Shown: positions 47,969 to 60,528, numbered from the stretch's first letter. The stretch: 64,000 nucleotides of DNA from Cololabis saira (GCF_033807715.1 NC_084592.1:27585919-27649918), one strand, 5' to 3'. The notes: generated from the letters alone by a model not told the origin. Translations and numbers: made by a program.

Positions 47969-48064
47969 AGGGTCCACGTCCCCAGGTCCTGCGCGTGCGG
48001 ACCCTGGACACGTGCGGGCCCCTATGCAGTCGCATTGTCTGCATATATGGTAGTTTCGCCACTG
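46965..48064 (-). mobile_element. hAT element, perfect 8-bp target duplication
   Basis: The left end CAGTGGCGAAAC and right end GTTTCGCCACTG are exact 12-bp inverted repeats. CATGAGCA flanks both sides exactly (46,957-46,964 and 48,065-48,072), the 8-bp duplication diagnostic of hAT. Internally deleted to 1,100 bp. It carries a transposase C-terminus on the minus strand and a 26-bp poly-A run (47,938-47,963). Confidence 0.94.
47475..47797 (-). pseudogene. hAT transposase C-terminal fragment
   Basis: The minus-strand frame ends KLKLIKTYLRSTMGQARLSG, then LAMLSIENVRASQLDLKELI and a basic tail before the TAA. 'LRSTMGQxRLSGLAxLSIE' is the familiar end of the hAT dimerisation domain in ZMYM1-like transposases. 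The upstream DDE core is deleted. The N-terminal part of this ORF is not obviously transposase. Confidence 0.75.
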
Positions 48065-48507
48065 CATGAGCAAATGAACGGTAGCACAACATTAGTTATT
48101 TTGGGCCTTTGCAAATGCCATGCTAACTTCCACTGTCTGATTGTTGCAGGTAAGCAGTGCTATTTGTGAACTCCAAAGTTCAATTAATATCTTTGTTAAA
48201 CCAAGACATCCACCTTATCTCTTTAAATATTCGGTGTATTAAGATGTTTGTTAGGATAATGTATGTTTTAGCTGGCAGCTGAAGTCTCATGTACAAGCCC
48301 TGTGGAGAAAAAAAGAAAAGTAGCTAATCTACTACAGTCCCCAGTAAACCAATTAATGTTGATTTAATTCTTTATAGTATTTTCCACTGAGCAAACACCT
48401 TATCATCAAGCAAGTTTCCTCTGCGCTACGTTTTCAATTGGTCATCTGTGGCTCTATCAACCAGCAACAGGTAGAGGTACATCAAGGACCTGTATTATAC
48501 TGTATAG

Positions 48508-48723
48508 GTGCATAACACGCTAAAATATAAGCAGATATCCTATTTGTTACATACAATGAGACTGGGCATAACAATTTTGGTCCTGTTCACACTGGCCCTT
48601 TGGGTTAGTAATGTTCAAGGCCATGGAAATCGAGTGATGGATGATGAGACATATGATGTCATTGTTAAAGCACTGAGAGGAGAATTTCACATTCCTGTAA
48701 AAGAAAGAACAAGGGTCCAATAG
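48508..48723 (+). CDS. short ORF with signal peptide, unrecognised
   Basis: The second Met (48,556) opens a good signal peptide: MRLG, a hydrophobic core ITILVLFTLALWV and a small-residue cleavage region near SNVQG. Then comes a short polar mature part (HGNRVMDDETYDVIVKALRG onward). The first Met at 48,508 would add a polar stretch before the hydrophobic core, so 48,556 is preferred. The frame stops in the first unit of a 10-bp tandem repeat. A splice donor-like GTAAAAG at about 48,697 could end an exon earlier, so this may be the first exon of a secreted-protein gene or a pseudogene. A 72-codon frame at 48,845-49,063 might be a later piece. No family recognised. Confidence 0.3.
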   Translation: MHNTLKYKQISYLLHTMRLGITILVLFTLALWVSNVQGHGNRVMDDETYDVIVKALRGEFHIPVKERTRVQ

Positions 48724-48772
48724 GGTCCAATAGGGTCCAATAGGCGCCGTTCGGGCTGAACGGCGCCTATTG
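48712..48772. repeat. 10-bp triplet repeat joined to a perfect 15-bp hairpin
   Basis: GGGTCCAATA occurs three times in tandem, the last overlapping CAATAGGCGCCGTTC (48,738-48,752). That pairs exactly with GAACGGCGCCTATTG (48,758-48,772) over a 5-nt loop. Confidence 0.9.
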
Positions 48773-48922
48773 AAAGTCTTTATTATTCTAACTGAAAAAG
48801 CACTATACTGAAGATAGTCAATTGTTAATCAATATGTTCTGTAGATGATCTGCAGTGATGTCCAAATTAATGAGCAGCTTGTGCAACATTCTTATTTTTA
48901 CAACCATCTTATGGGCTACCGT

Positions 48923-48965
48923 GGTGTTCTCCAACACAGACTGGTAGGTTGTGTTGGAGAGCACC
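48923..48965. other. 16-bp hairpin with one mismatch
   Basis: GGTGTTCTCCAACACA (48,923-48,938) and TGTGTTGGAGAGCACC (48,950-48,965) are inverted with a single mismatch around an 11-nt loop. It lies inside the 72-codon open frame 48,845-49,063. Confidence 0.75.
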
Positions 48966-49221
48966 TTCACAGGCTCTGCGAACTTGTAGACAATGATCTC
49001 AACTTTCCTTCAGATGCGACCGACTCAACATGGTATTTAATCATTGACAAACATATTTTATAATGATAGTTGCAGAGGTTGCAGAAATAGAAATTGACCC
49101 GTCTAAAATAAGAGGTAGGCTATTGAGCATTTGTTACCATTATTCTTGAGCGGACTTTACCAAAGAGGACTAAACACAATGAGAATGTTAACAGAAAGTT
49201 ATTTTACAGCTCAGTTTTACT

Positions 49222-51778
49222 GTCCATCCATCCATTTTCCCCTGCTTATCCGGACAGGGGTCGCGGGAGCAGCAGCCTCAACAGAGATTCCCAGACTTCT
49301 CTCAACCTAGGCACTTCCTCCAGCTCTCCCGAATGGAGTCAGAGATGTTCCCAGTCCAGCCGAGAGACATAGTCTCTCCAGCGTGTCCTGGGTCTTTCCC
49401 GGGGTCTCCTCCTGGAGCGATATGTCTGGAACACCTCTCTAGGAAGGCGTCCATCCGATACAGATGCCCAAGCCACCTCAGCTGACTCCTCTCAATGTGA
49501 AGGAGCAGCGGCTCGACCCTGATCTCCTCCTATCTCTAAGGGAACGTCCAGCCACCCTGCGGAGGAAACTCATCTCGGCCGCTTGTATCCGTGATCATAT
49601 CCTTTCAGTCAATACCCAAAGTTCATGGGTGGGAGTGTAGATTGACCGGTAAATCGAGAGCTTCGCCCTTCGACTCAACTCTTTCTTCACCACGACGGTC
49701 CGGTACACGGATGTAAAGAAAAATGTTTTATACTGGGAAGCAGTAGGGCGGAACGTTGTGGTCGCTCCAGGGGTTCCGGGGTGCGGTAAGAGTGGTACAC
49801 CTGTTCCTGCCACCTCACAAATGACTTGGCGGAGAACGAAGAAGGTCATGCTTTAATTGCTCTGCACTCCACCTGCTTTTTACAGGTCAGTATACGGTTT
49901 AAAACCAGGGAATGTGGTTTTATGTTGTAGTTTACCTGTTCCGGGAACGGAGGAAAGAGGTTTAGATGATTTCTGGTTAATTTTATGTATAATGGTGAGA
50001 AACGGGAAAGTTTCTGACAGCTGCCATTACATGCGGGCAGCCGCCATTACACGACGAGCACGTGTAGTTCACGTTCAAGTGGTATGCTCGTTAAGGTGCC
50101 AATTAAGCTTATCTGTTTATTTTATGTATTTATATTATTATATAATGTTTATATAGTTAAGACGAACATGTTGGGTAATCCTGTGTATATCACAGCGAGT
50201 TATTTGAAGGGGTATTTCGACCCACTGAATTCTGTTAACACTGTATAGTGATGTTTAACCAGTAATAGACTGAGGAATTTGAGTTGTTATAACTGAACAA
50301 GAATGAGGAAAATGGAATGTGGAATTGTAAAGTACAACCCATGTGTTAATTGTGACAGTTTGATTGTGTGTTTTGTTGTGTTGTAAATAAAAGAAAAGAC
50401 TTGGCGGAGAACGAAGAAGGTCATGCTTTAATTGCTCCGCACTCCACCTGCTTTTACAGGTAAACATATTTGTTACCACGGTCCTCACCCTTGGGACCCG
50501 TAACACCGGCAATGCGAACCAAACTCCTGCTCCGATCATATAGAGGGACCCCGGACCCCATACTGAGTGCCCCCCACAGAATGGCATGAGGGACACGGTC
50601 AAATGCCTTCTCCATATCCATAAAACACATGTGGACTGGTTGGGCAAATTCCCATAAACCCTCAAGCACCCTGTGGAGGGCATAGAGCTGGTCTAGTGTT
50701 CCACGACCAGGACGAAAACTGCATTGTTCCTCCTGAACCCGAGGTTCGACTATCGGCCATATTCTCCCCTCGCGTAGACTTTCCTGGGGAGGTTGAGAAG
50801 TGTGATCCCCCTATAGTTGGAACACACTCTCCGGCCCCCCTTTTTAAAAAGAGGCACCACCACCCCTGTTTGCCACACCAGCGGCACTGTCCCCTTCTTC
50901 CATGCAATGACGCAGAGGCGCGTCCACAACTTCGAGCCGCCGCGGCGACAATGGAGGCAGAGAACATGGTCCACTCGGACTCAATGTCACCAGCCTCCCT
51001 AGGAATCTGTGAGAAGTTCTCCCGGAGATGGGAGTTGAAAGACTTCCCTGACAGAGGGTTCAGCCAGACGTTCCCAACAGACCCTCACAATCTGTTTGGG
51101 TCTGCCCGGTCTGTCCAACTTCCTCCTCCGCCAGCTTATCCAACTCACCACCAAGTGGTGATCAGTTGACAGCTCTGCCCCTTTATTCACCCGAGTGTCC
51201 AAGACATACGGCCGAAGGTCAGATGAAACGACAACAAAGTCGAAAATTGACCTCCGGGCTTAGGTTGTCCTGGTGCCACGTGCACTGATGGACACCCTTA
51301 TGCTTGAAGTCCAACAATAGAGCACCACTCGGGTTCAGATTGGGGAGGCCGTTCCTCCCAATCAAGCCACTCCAGTTATCACTGTCATTGCCCACTTGAG
51401 CGTTGAAGTCCCCCAATAGAACAATGGAGTCCCCAGTTTGAGCAGCATCAAGTACTCCTCCGAGGGACTCCAAAAAGGCCGGGTACTCCGCACTGCGGTT
51501 CGGCCTGTAAGCACAAACAACAGTGAGAGACCTTTTTCCTGTTCACCGGAGTTAACTCCAACACATTGCGACTGAGCTGGGGGGCTATAAATAAGCCCAC
51601 ACCAGCTCGCCGCCTCTCACCCTGGGCAACTCCAGAGTAGTGGAGGGTACAGCCCCTTTCAAGGAGCTGGGTTCCAGAGCCCAAGCTATGTGTGGATGTG
51701 AGCTTGACTAGACGGTATCTCTCAACCTCACGCACAAGCTATGGCTCCTTCCCCCCCAGTGAGGTGATATTCCATGTG
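49222..51778 (-). pseudogene. Rex3: Rex3 (RTE-clade LINE), minus strand, interrupted
   Basis: Minus-strand order: 5' end at about 51,778, endonuclease with [10 protein letters not shown] at about 51,410, RT start PLFKKGGRRVCSNYRGITLL (50,860), LEGLWEFAQPVHMCFMDMEK then AFDRVPHAILWGAL (50,590), ending abruptly after YDRSRSLVRIAG (50,500). An insert (49,709-50,498) follows. The FADD-containing RT half is missing, and the element resumes with SVYRTVVVKKELSRRAKLS (49,700) to a 3' tail at 49,222 with the short GGATGGATGG-type end. It is therefore a deleted and interrupted copy. Confidence 0.9.
49709..50498. mobile_element. insert with 575-bp-spaced direct repeats inside the Rex3
   Basis: A block of about 60 bp ('gacttggcggagaacgaaga', 'aggtcatgctttaattgct') occurs at 49,823 and 50,398. 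The DNA between has an 'aaataaaagaaaag' polyadenylation-like motif just before the second copy. This looks like about 1.1 tandem units of an LTR-like sequence, or a recombined LTR element, but no PBS or TG..CA ends were identified. Confidence 0.45.
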
Positions 51779-51879
51779 TCTACTGTCCAGAGATTTACTG
51801 ACATTTTGAAATATGGATTACATTTTGCACCAAAACTCTCATTTTATCATGGCTACTCCTGGCATTTTGCCAGGTGAAC

Positions 51880-52270
51880 ACCGAAGCATCTGCACTCCTT
51901 TATCACCTCTAGCTCAGCTCCCAGTATGGACATAGTGTTTAGATTTTTCGTGGTCCATTTAAAATCCACAATCATCTCCTTTGTTCTGTTCTTGTTCAAG
52001 ACGAGGGGATTGTTCCCACATCATGCCTCAGTCTCCTGTTCAAGACTGACACACCCCCAACTGCAGACATCTGAGTATTTCTGCAGATGACAGGATTCTG
52101 ACTAATACTGGATGCCTGAGGTGTACAGAGAGAAGACAAATGGTGAGAGCACAGTTTCCTGTGATTTAAATCACCCAACCTGTCCAATACAACACCTGTG
52201 GTCTGTTTGCCAGGCAGTCAGCAATCCAAGTGATTATTTGCTAGAGTCTCTCCCAGCAGTGCTGGAGAAA
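51880..52270 (-). pseudogene. non-LTR RT fragment with YSD box, minus strand
   Basis: Minus-strand frames read LCSHHLSSLCTPQASS, SCHLQKYSD (RT catalytic box, normally YSDD or YADD), VVDFKWTTKN and related residues of a teleost LINE RT. It is frame-broken and of unassigned clade. It abuts the 5' end of the Rex3 minus copy. Confidence 0.55.
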
Positions 52271-52274
52271 AACA

Positions 52275-55200
52275 AAGAACCTGATTCTAACAAGTACAAC
52301 AGAAAAAAAAGACAAAATAAAACAGTGTGTAGGGATTTTACGGTCAAAGTTTAAATTTCACCTCAACCATTTTTCTAATATTTTAAAGTAAAACTTGAGA
52401 TAACATTATTAAGTTGTCATCTCTTTCCAGCTCCATCAAGATGTGGCATAAACTTGCACTTAAAAGATGGCATACTGCATTACTAAACACTCTCAAAAGA
52501 TGGGATTACAACATAATTGTATGCTTCACATTAAGACCTATCTGATGTATAATGAACGTTAAACTAAACACATGGCTACGCAGGTTTTCCCATCCTTGTC
52601 ATGACAGTAATTCTCTAATTAAAATAACTGTAAGCCAATACCACAGGGTGTTTTCTTTTCGGCTGTTACAGTAGTGCATAACCTTTGCATGTCCCTCACC
52701 CTTCCTCTCCTGTGCACACACTCACACCCACGCACACACCTACATTGTTCATCTGTGAAATGTCTACCTCAATTGATGAGGTTATAGTAACAAACCTTTT
52801 TTAAAGTAAACATCCCATCCACGCAGTGATTTCATGCTCCTGTAAATTAGCTGGAGATTTTCTTTTGTGATTTACCGCCCACAGTACTGTGGGTGGCAAA
52901 AGGAAAGCCTTGCAACACACCCCTGTCTACATTATGTTGTAACTTTTTTTTAAAGAGTGCTCTTGATAATTCTGTAAGCCAGATGGACTGAATCTGGATT
53001 TGCTTTGTAAATGTCATTACATGTGGAAAAAAGAAGAGAGGGAATGAGGGAATTGTGATCGTACCCTGACCCCAACACTCTACATAATACTGTATTGTAA
53101 GACATTACATTAATAAAGATAGACATGGAGATTTTGTTCCTTTGACACATTTGTCATCATGATTGAAGATAAAACATTGCAAACTGATCTCAAAAGAAAA
53201 AAAAAGTATTTTGATATTTCCATTTACTTGATGGCTCATGTGTCCTCCCCAGTCTCCTAACTTAGTGGCTGTGTATCAGAATGTGAAATCTTTTTTTTTG
53301 TTTTTTACACTAGTGGTATTTGGAATATGGAGATGCTGAGTGGAAGCAGCCGGCTAATGAAGCCCTCAAGTCACTAGAAACATTTTGTGAGGAGATGAGA
53401 AGAAACTGTGATGCAACTTTGGCTTCAGAAGCATGCCTGCTCACAGTGACTCCCCCCCCCCCCCTCCTATTCACTTCTCATATATTTATTATGTAAAGCT
53501 CCTTGAATTGCTGTGTTGCTGAAATGTGCAAAACTCACACAGAGGGACAGTTATTCAGTTGTAATAGGCAACAAAGTAAAATTTGGAAGCCGGAGGCTGT
53601 GGCAATCCAACTGTGCAAGTTTCAACATTTACAATCATCAATCTCCCTCATAATGGAAACATCTTTATAACAGCTTATCAGGTCACAAGCCTCCTAAAAG
53701 CTACAAACATTACCCTACTTATGTGAGGAAATATTTTGTCTTAAAAAAATAACTTACATAGTTTGAGTCCAATTGTGCAAATACAATAACTTGACTTTTA
53801 TGCCTATTTGATTTTATGTGGTCTGTTCATGTGGCGATTTCTTGCTGACTTAAACTACGGCGGAAAAAGCGAATTTAATAGGGGCCCTCTGTAAAGCATA
53901 AAAAGTAGTGCTGGGAATTAATGAGACTTTAATCGATGCCATTATATTTCTGCCTGTTGATGCAATTCTTTATCAGTTGCCTTAATAATTCTGGACTGAG
54001 TTTCAATGACGAAACAAATACCCTTGCCAACATGCCAACATATCAGAAATGTAACAGCTCTGCAGGTCACAGCAGGTATCACCACTTTTGCTATACCTAC
54101 AATCCACCTACATATAATGTCCAAATAAATGTCATGTCAAAATAAATATCTTATGTCATGTTGAATTGCTTCATGCATTTTCAACACACTGACATTGACA
54201 ACAGAATCAATAAGTTGAGAAGTCCATGAAATCTGGAACTAGTTCTGAGGAGGAACCCATTTTTGATTCTCACCTCAAGTTAAAAGTAGGGTTCGCTCAA
54301 ATGCCATTCAATGGGATCTGGAATTAACACCAAAAAACTGTATAACCCATTATATTTCAGCAAGAAAGCAGTTATTTTAATCAGAACAAATTAACTCAAT
54401 GCAGCAAACTACTACTGTATTACTTGTATTGATGGAGCCTTTCTGAGGGAGTTTCTATACCCAGTTGATAAAATGGAACATTTTTCAGAGCTATACCTAA
54501 TTAAGGCATACATCAGATTATATATAATTGTGATATATACAACTACGAAACACCAAATAGCCAATATTTTGTTAATCCATATTTATGTTTTTGTTATTTT
54601 TTATTAAAGTTTACTCTGTGCTCCTAAGAGCTCAAACAAAACATCATCCGGATTCATGCAAAAAAGGGTCTGATTTGTCAAAAAGTTTATCAATAAACAA
54701 CTGAGTTGATGTTATCCATTTCAGTAATAGCAATTTCATTCATAGCATTAGCATTGGTACATTAGCATTAGATATAATGTGCTTATCTCACTCAGCTCCT
54801 GTGTGATGCGAATTGACTGTCAGAGCTGGAAAGAGATCATCTTTACTGACGCACAGAAGGAGGAGTGTGAGAGAGGCAAAAAGTCAAAACTGGAAGAGTT
54901 TGTCTTGCAGGGGAACAACAACTCAAGCAGAGGAAGAGCGAGTTGGAGAGGCAGAGACAATAAGAGGCATGAAGGGTGAATGGTAGAAGAATAAAGGTTT
55001 TGGCCTGGAAACCCCAGCTTCCCTGCGAACCCTGAATTTGGCTGCTTTGTGTAAGATGACTTCACACAACGCACCTGAATACACAGATTTACACACAGGC
55101 CTGGCCGGAGCTTCTGAACCAGAATATTCAACACACTGACATCACTCCAGCTGGTGTGAATTTAACAGAACTTAGCCCAGGGCTGCCTTTCAGCCGCTGT

Positions 55201-55660
55201 GTTCTCTTTAAGCCCACCCCCCACCCCCTACCTTCACATGCACCCACACAAAAACACTGAAACACACCAAATCCCTGTGTGGGTTCCAATTCTCCCTCAG
55301 TCTTTTGCCTTTACTTTGATCCTTGAAAGTTGATCTGATTAAAACGTCTCAAAACAGCTTAATGTAGAGGCTCATCTACCGTGATCTGATACTTGAAAAG
55401 ACATTGTGGTTTAAACAGAAGGCAGGGAATCGGATGAGAGTTGGATGAATTTGGACTTTTCTCTGTACAATGTCATGGTATTACAATTCCTGATATTAGT
55501 CAAACTTTTTTTTCCACTGTAAAAAACACCAAATGTGAGGTACCTCAAAACATTCTTATGTTTTTCAATGTTCCAGTTATTTTTTAAAGAACATCCTACT
55601 GTTATCGCGAGTGGGACATGTAATACTGAAATAATTCACTGAAAATATTGGCGGGGCACA
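52275..55660. other. unique-looking AT-rich stretch
   Basis: I recognise no repeat or gene. A 16-bp perfect palindrome CCCACAGTACTGTGGG lies at 52,878-52,893, and a short poly-C lies at 53,452-53,464. Confidence 0.3.
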
Positions 55661-55670
55661 TGTGCCTCGT

Positions 55671-56224
55671 TTATAAACAAACTTTATTTTCCCTCCCTCT
55701 GTCAGACGTTTTCCATTGCAAGGATGGATGGTTATAATGAGGGTTCCAGCGTTTAGCTATTTTTAAGGCTGGAGACAGGCTGTTATTGCGCTGGAGGTAG
55801 CGAGGCCTTTGGGGTGGTGGATTATTCCATAGACCTGCACTCCAGACTTTATGGGTCTCAAAATAACTGTCCCACCTAGCCTTCGCAATGCTCCTCCCAT
55901 GGTAATCACAAAGTGCAGTCATCCATAAATGAATGTGGTATCTGCTAAAACTGTCATCCCACCAATATTAGGCGAACCCAAGTTAAGATCTGCATCTCTG
56001 AATGGAAGTTGTATCTTCATGAGCTCAACGATGTATCCTTGTGACTGAAAGAAGATTTGGTTTTTATATGCACGGTTGGTTCTTGACCAAGCAACATCAA
56101 TACTAGGAGTATCCAGAAATAATCTGATCTTAATCGAGAAAGGTGCCCATTTATAGGAATCATTGATGGCAACAGTGGAAGTGAAAAACTCACTCAGGGA
56201 AGATGGCTTTGGTGACATTATCAA
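55671..56224 (-). pseudogene. unrecognised protein-like segment, two frames
   Basis: The minus-strand frame 56,224-55,919 (101 codons) reads like a real protein: PSSLSEFFTSTVAINDSYKW, FSIKIRLFLDTPSIDVAW, YIVELMKIQLPFRDADLNLG and IGGMTVLADTTFIYG. After the TGA at 55,921, the same strand continues plausibly in that frame (LHFVITMGGALRRLGGTVIL). A second open frame, 55,922-55,671 (83 codons), starts at the overlapping ATGA. Residue content is non-repetitive and stop-poor in both. I do not recognise the family. It could be a host pseudogene, an exon or part of an unfamiliar element. Confidence 0.3.
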
Positions 56225-56442
56225 TAAAAATAGAGACTAGGTTCAAATACTTTGTTTTTCTTAATCTCCAGCTTCTTAATTGGATAAGTTCCAAAGTACA
56301 AAAGAACATAGGAGACAAAAACATTAAGACAATTCAAGCCTTTGTTTGATACTGTATAGCTCTGCCTCCAAGCTGAGAACCTGTGTTAACAGTGGAAATT
56401 AAGGCAGAAGTTGATAGAAATATATGCACATATACACACACA

Positions 56443-56445
<3 letters not shown>

Positions 56446-56532
<87 letters not shown>

Positions 56533-56600
56533 CATACATACATACATACATACATACATACATACATACATACATACATACATACATACATACATACATA
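56446..56600. repeat. compound microsatellite (AT)n-(ACAT)n
   Basis: (AT)n runs to 56,528, followed by (TACA)n to 56,600. The YIYI and TYIH frames are artefacts. Confidence 0.97.
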
Positions 56601-56624
56601 CAGATACATACATACATATAGATT

Positions 56625-56865
56625 CATCCATCCAACCATTTTTGCACTCACACCTACAGGCAATGTAGAATCATCAATCAACCCAGCATGCATGTTTTGG
56701 AAGGCAGGAGGAAGCTGGAGTACCTGGAGGGAATCTACGCAAGCACGGGGAGAACATGCAAACTCCACATGGAAAGACTCCTGCTGGGCCTGGGAGTCAA
56801 ACCAGGAATCTTTCTTACTGTGAGACAACAGTGCTAACAACTAAGCCCCCGTGCTGCCCTGTCCT
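56625..56865 (-). mobile_element. tRNA-head SINE, minus strand
   Basis: On the minus strand it starts GGGCAGCACGGGGGCTTAG, a tRNA-like A-box region, and has a B-box-like GGTTTGACTCCC near 56,806. It then has the 'gtttgcatgttctccccgtg' body and a 'gattgatgattctacattgc' 3' part ending in a short GGATGG tail. Related bodies lie at 42.49 kb and 410-600. Confidence 0.8.
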
Positions 56866-56869
56866 CATG

Positions 56870-59800
56870 ATTTTGTTCTGAAATATGTGACTTCTTCCCC
56901 TGCACTTCCACTGCACAAATTATTTCGTGCACACATCTGTTAACTCCATGTTTCCCACCATACCTTCTTCTGTCAACAGGTTTTCCTGTTTACGTTTGTC
57001 CATAACATATTGCGTAAGACATCATGTGTTTCTATGTCACGTTCAACCCAAATTGGAGCCATGAGGATTTTACACTAAATTCTGAAATAAATTACATTTT
57101 GAAAATAATGTGAACAGCCACCAGTGAAAAAAAAAAATTAATGCTGATTCCTGCAATGTAAATGCAGTCTGATATAGGATATTCACTTTAAAACTCATGC
57201 ACAAGATGCTGAATGTACCTGATCCAGAACAGCACATCATATGTGCTGTTGAAGAACTAAACATGGATGTGTCCACTATTATATCACCTGTTGATGTTTT
57301 GTCAGTTTCCCTTTCTGTAGCCCCTCACACACACATACGCAAGTCCTCAGTGTTGCAGTCTATACACTTTGAATTAAGTGATGTCAAGCGTTACAAACTG
57401 AATTTGACTTTTGTGCGGAGCAGTGCAGGCATTGCTTCTGACAAAAGTTGGAGAATTTTCAGCTTTCCACGCTTTTTCTCAAATATTAGCCAATCATATT
57501 CCAGTTACACAACAAGCACTTACTGATAAAATAGTACATGGTGGTGATACGGTTTCAAAGCATGTGGCTGACGTACAGCAAGCAAGCAGGAGGAAATTTG
57601 ATTGGTTGTTAAACCTATGATCAAGGTATATCAGAAACACCAGGAGTTGAGTGATGCCATAGCACTGTTGTGTCCGCCCCAGATTGCAACCCACAAGGTC
57701 CCCGTTTGCATTGTTCTTCATACATCGAACATCAGCATGCAGGAAAACCATTTTTTTAGTTAAGGTAAATCTGTTAAATTTAGGACAACACAGCTAGTTA
57801 TTTAAACAGTAACAACAAAAACAAACACAGACAATATACAATAATTACACCATCATCCCTTCTCTTATGACCCATTCAAAAAAAGAACTGTTGGTGGGAT
57901 CATAAACATGTTTCCTGGAAGTACAAATGTTTTTCTCTTTATATATACGGTGTCTTCGACCCTAATAGCCCATTCTGAACCATACCTAAATAAGCATAGG
58001 TTATTGCTACAACAGCAGTGTTTGATGGTTGAGATGAGACGTGAAAGTTTTCACAGAATACAGCAGCAAAAATCTGCAGTGATTTGATGGTCAGATTTCA
58101 ACCAGATTGGTAGTAATTGCAGGGTTATTCTTATCTGAAAGTGCATCTGATTGCGTTTTAAATTTGTTTTTGTTGTTTGTTTGTTTGTTCTTTCATTTTG
58201 TATTACACTGTACAATACTGTATATACATTGGTGTGCATGGTATCCACTGGGATATCAACAACAACAAAAAAAAACTCAACTTTTTGTATGTAGGGCACA
58301 TAGATGTTAAGCAGTAGTTTAGTAAAACAGTATAGCTTCCAACAGTATCTCCAAGTGACATCAGAACACTCAGAAAGGATGATAGAAGAACATGAAACCA
58401 GCAGGCTTCTTTCTGATACAGTCCCTTTGAAAGCTTTCCAGCTGCCTTGTAATGCCGATGACCATCAGACGGGGTTTAACAAAGGCCTTCCTTCTGAGTT
58501 TCCTAGCGGGAAACAGCTCATGCTGTTCCTCATTTGAAATGTAATTCACTTGCTAGATTGAGAACCAAACCCATCCCATTAGTTTATTTTGAGAATGCCT
58601 CAGGAATTTGACGTCAGAATCACTTCTGTCCTTAAGTTGATACTGCTGTCATTAAATAAGAACTTCCATGAAAATAAGCAGTGTCATGGTACATCATTGA
58701 TGGTCAAAGGACATGGGTTCTGCTGATAAATTACAGTTCCACCTGTAAAATGCCTAGTTTCTTTCACCTTCCTTTTGGCATCCAAAATGTTTCAAAGGGA
58801 TAACAGCCTGAATCTGGCTGAATTTACACATACTCCTAATTCAGCCCAACAATTGACCACTAAAAATCGTAACTTGGTGATGTATTACTGCAATGCTAGC
58901 TCAGTATAGCAAGAGGGCAAGGAGGGAGGACAATCATATGTGGGCAAATCTCAAGGCAACTGTATCACGCTGGGGTATGGACTTCAAAAGCCACCTCACC
59001 CTGTAGTTAATCCCCTCAAGTCTGCAGTGATTCCAAAAGTTTGTTTGAATCCGCACAAAAAAAATGGTACAGTTACTTAATTGAGCTCCAATGAAACTTT
59101 GGAACAGGGTTAGCTTAAAATCCTTCTCATTACCTAACAGCCACTGCACTACTTGACTCAACCTTTTATGTTGAAATAGATGATCTCTGATAAGTCTGTT
59201 AAACCTCTCAGGTCCTAGAAGAAAGGACTCTTAGTTATACTTGTACTCTCACTTTTGCAATAAGTTCCCATCATTTCACTGACATGCAAAGTCAAATCTT
59301 AAAGGTCAGGCTGAAATTTAAAAAAATTCTGTCAAGGTATTTTTTTTTTTTACCTCATTGAGCTGCCATTTCCTAGTTATACTAATTTCCTGCCAAATAG
59401 TCTGTACTGCACCATTTCTTAACGTTGTAAAATTGAAAACATTCTATTATTCATGCTCCATTTGTGGTTTAAATGATAGATGGTCCAAATGATGTGCTTT
59501 TGAACGGTACAAACAATCTTGCTGCTAACTCCCAAACAGACTTGTTTTGAGAATACATATGTGCAACAGATCTGTGGTCCTAGTTGGGCAGGAAGCTTGA
59601 GGAAATTTGATGAGCAGGGAAGGCGGAGACACTTACTTCACCGGAAAATGAGCGGTGATGAAGCTGTTAAACAATTTCATAATTTCATAAACAGACAAGA
59701 TAATCTGTTACAGCTCGAGGTAATCAGGCCACAGCGGACCGTTGAGCCAGAAGAATGTCAAACACAGGTGGTTTCCATCCTAAGTTTCCAGCTGAGCATT

Positions 59801-60000
59801 GGAACAAAATTGATTGTAGCTTTTCAACACTGAAACAGTTATTGACAGAAACCAATCTGAGGTCATGACAAGTCATTATATTATCTCATGCACATATGTA
59901 AGGTTTCTAACAATAATATTTTACTGGTCCACACGTACAAAGAACCTTTGAACTTCAATGTATTTTTTCATTCCCATTATTCACAGACAGACTTGCAGTG
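56870..60000. other. unique-looking AT-rich stretch
   Basis: I recognise no repeat or gene. ORFs of about 75-110 codons (57,197-57,526 plus; 58,934-59,161 minus; 59,519-59,833 plus) carry no recognisable motif. Confidence 0.3.
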
Positions 60001-60009
60001 CTTACACAC

Positions 60010-60012
60010 ACA

Positions 60013-60087
<75 letters not shown>

Positions 60088-60105
60088 GCACACACACACA
60101 CACAT
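60010..60105. repeat. (CACG)n-(CA)n microsatellite
   Basis: About 19 CACG units up to 60,088, followed by a short CA run. Confidence 0.97.
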
Positions 60106-60522
60106 GGGTAGATAGTTACATAAATACATACATATGTATTTGTAGGAATACATAGTTAAGTACATATACTTATGTGTACGTATTTTACATTTATGTACAA
60201 ATACAGCTACCTATACTAGTGTGCTAACCATAAATTGGGATATTGTACACAACACAATAATAATATCAAAAGAGATGATGTATTCCCAATTCCGTCATGG
60301 AGAATCATAATCACCAATATGAAATGTGACAAGACGGATGAGGAGACAAGATGGCGCGTGCAGTGTGGGCAGTATGTTGACTAATGCAGTTTTGTGTGAG
60401 GCGTTGTGTAAAAAAATGAATACGACTTGAATTATATTGCAATAAAAAGAAACACATACATCAGTGCAATAAACATAGATTTCACATACATACATATCAA
60501 AATATGAGCATGCAAACATGCA

Positions 60523-60528
<6 letters not shown>

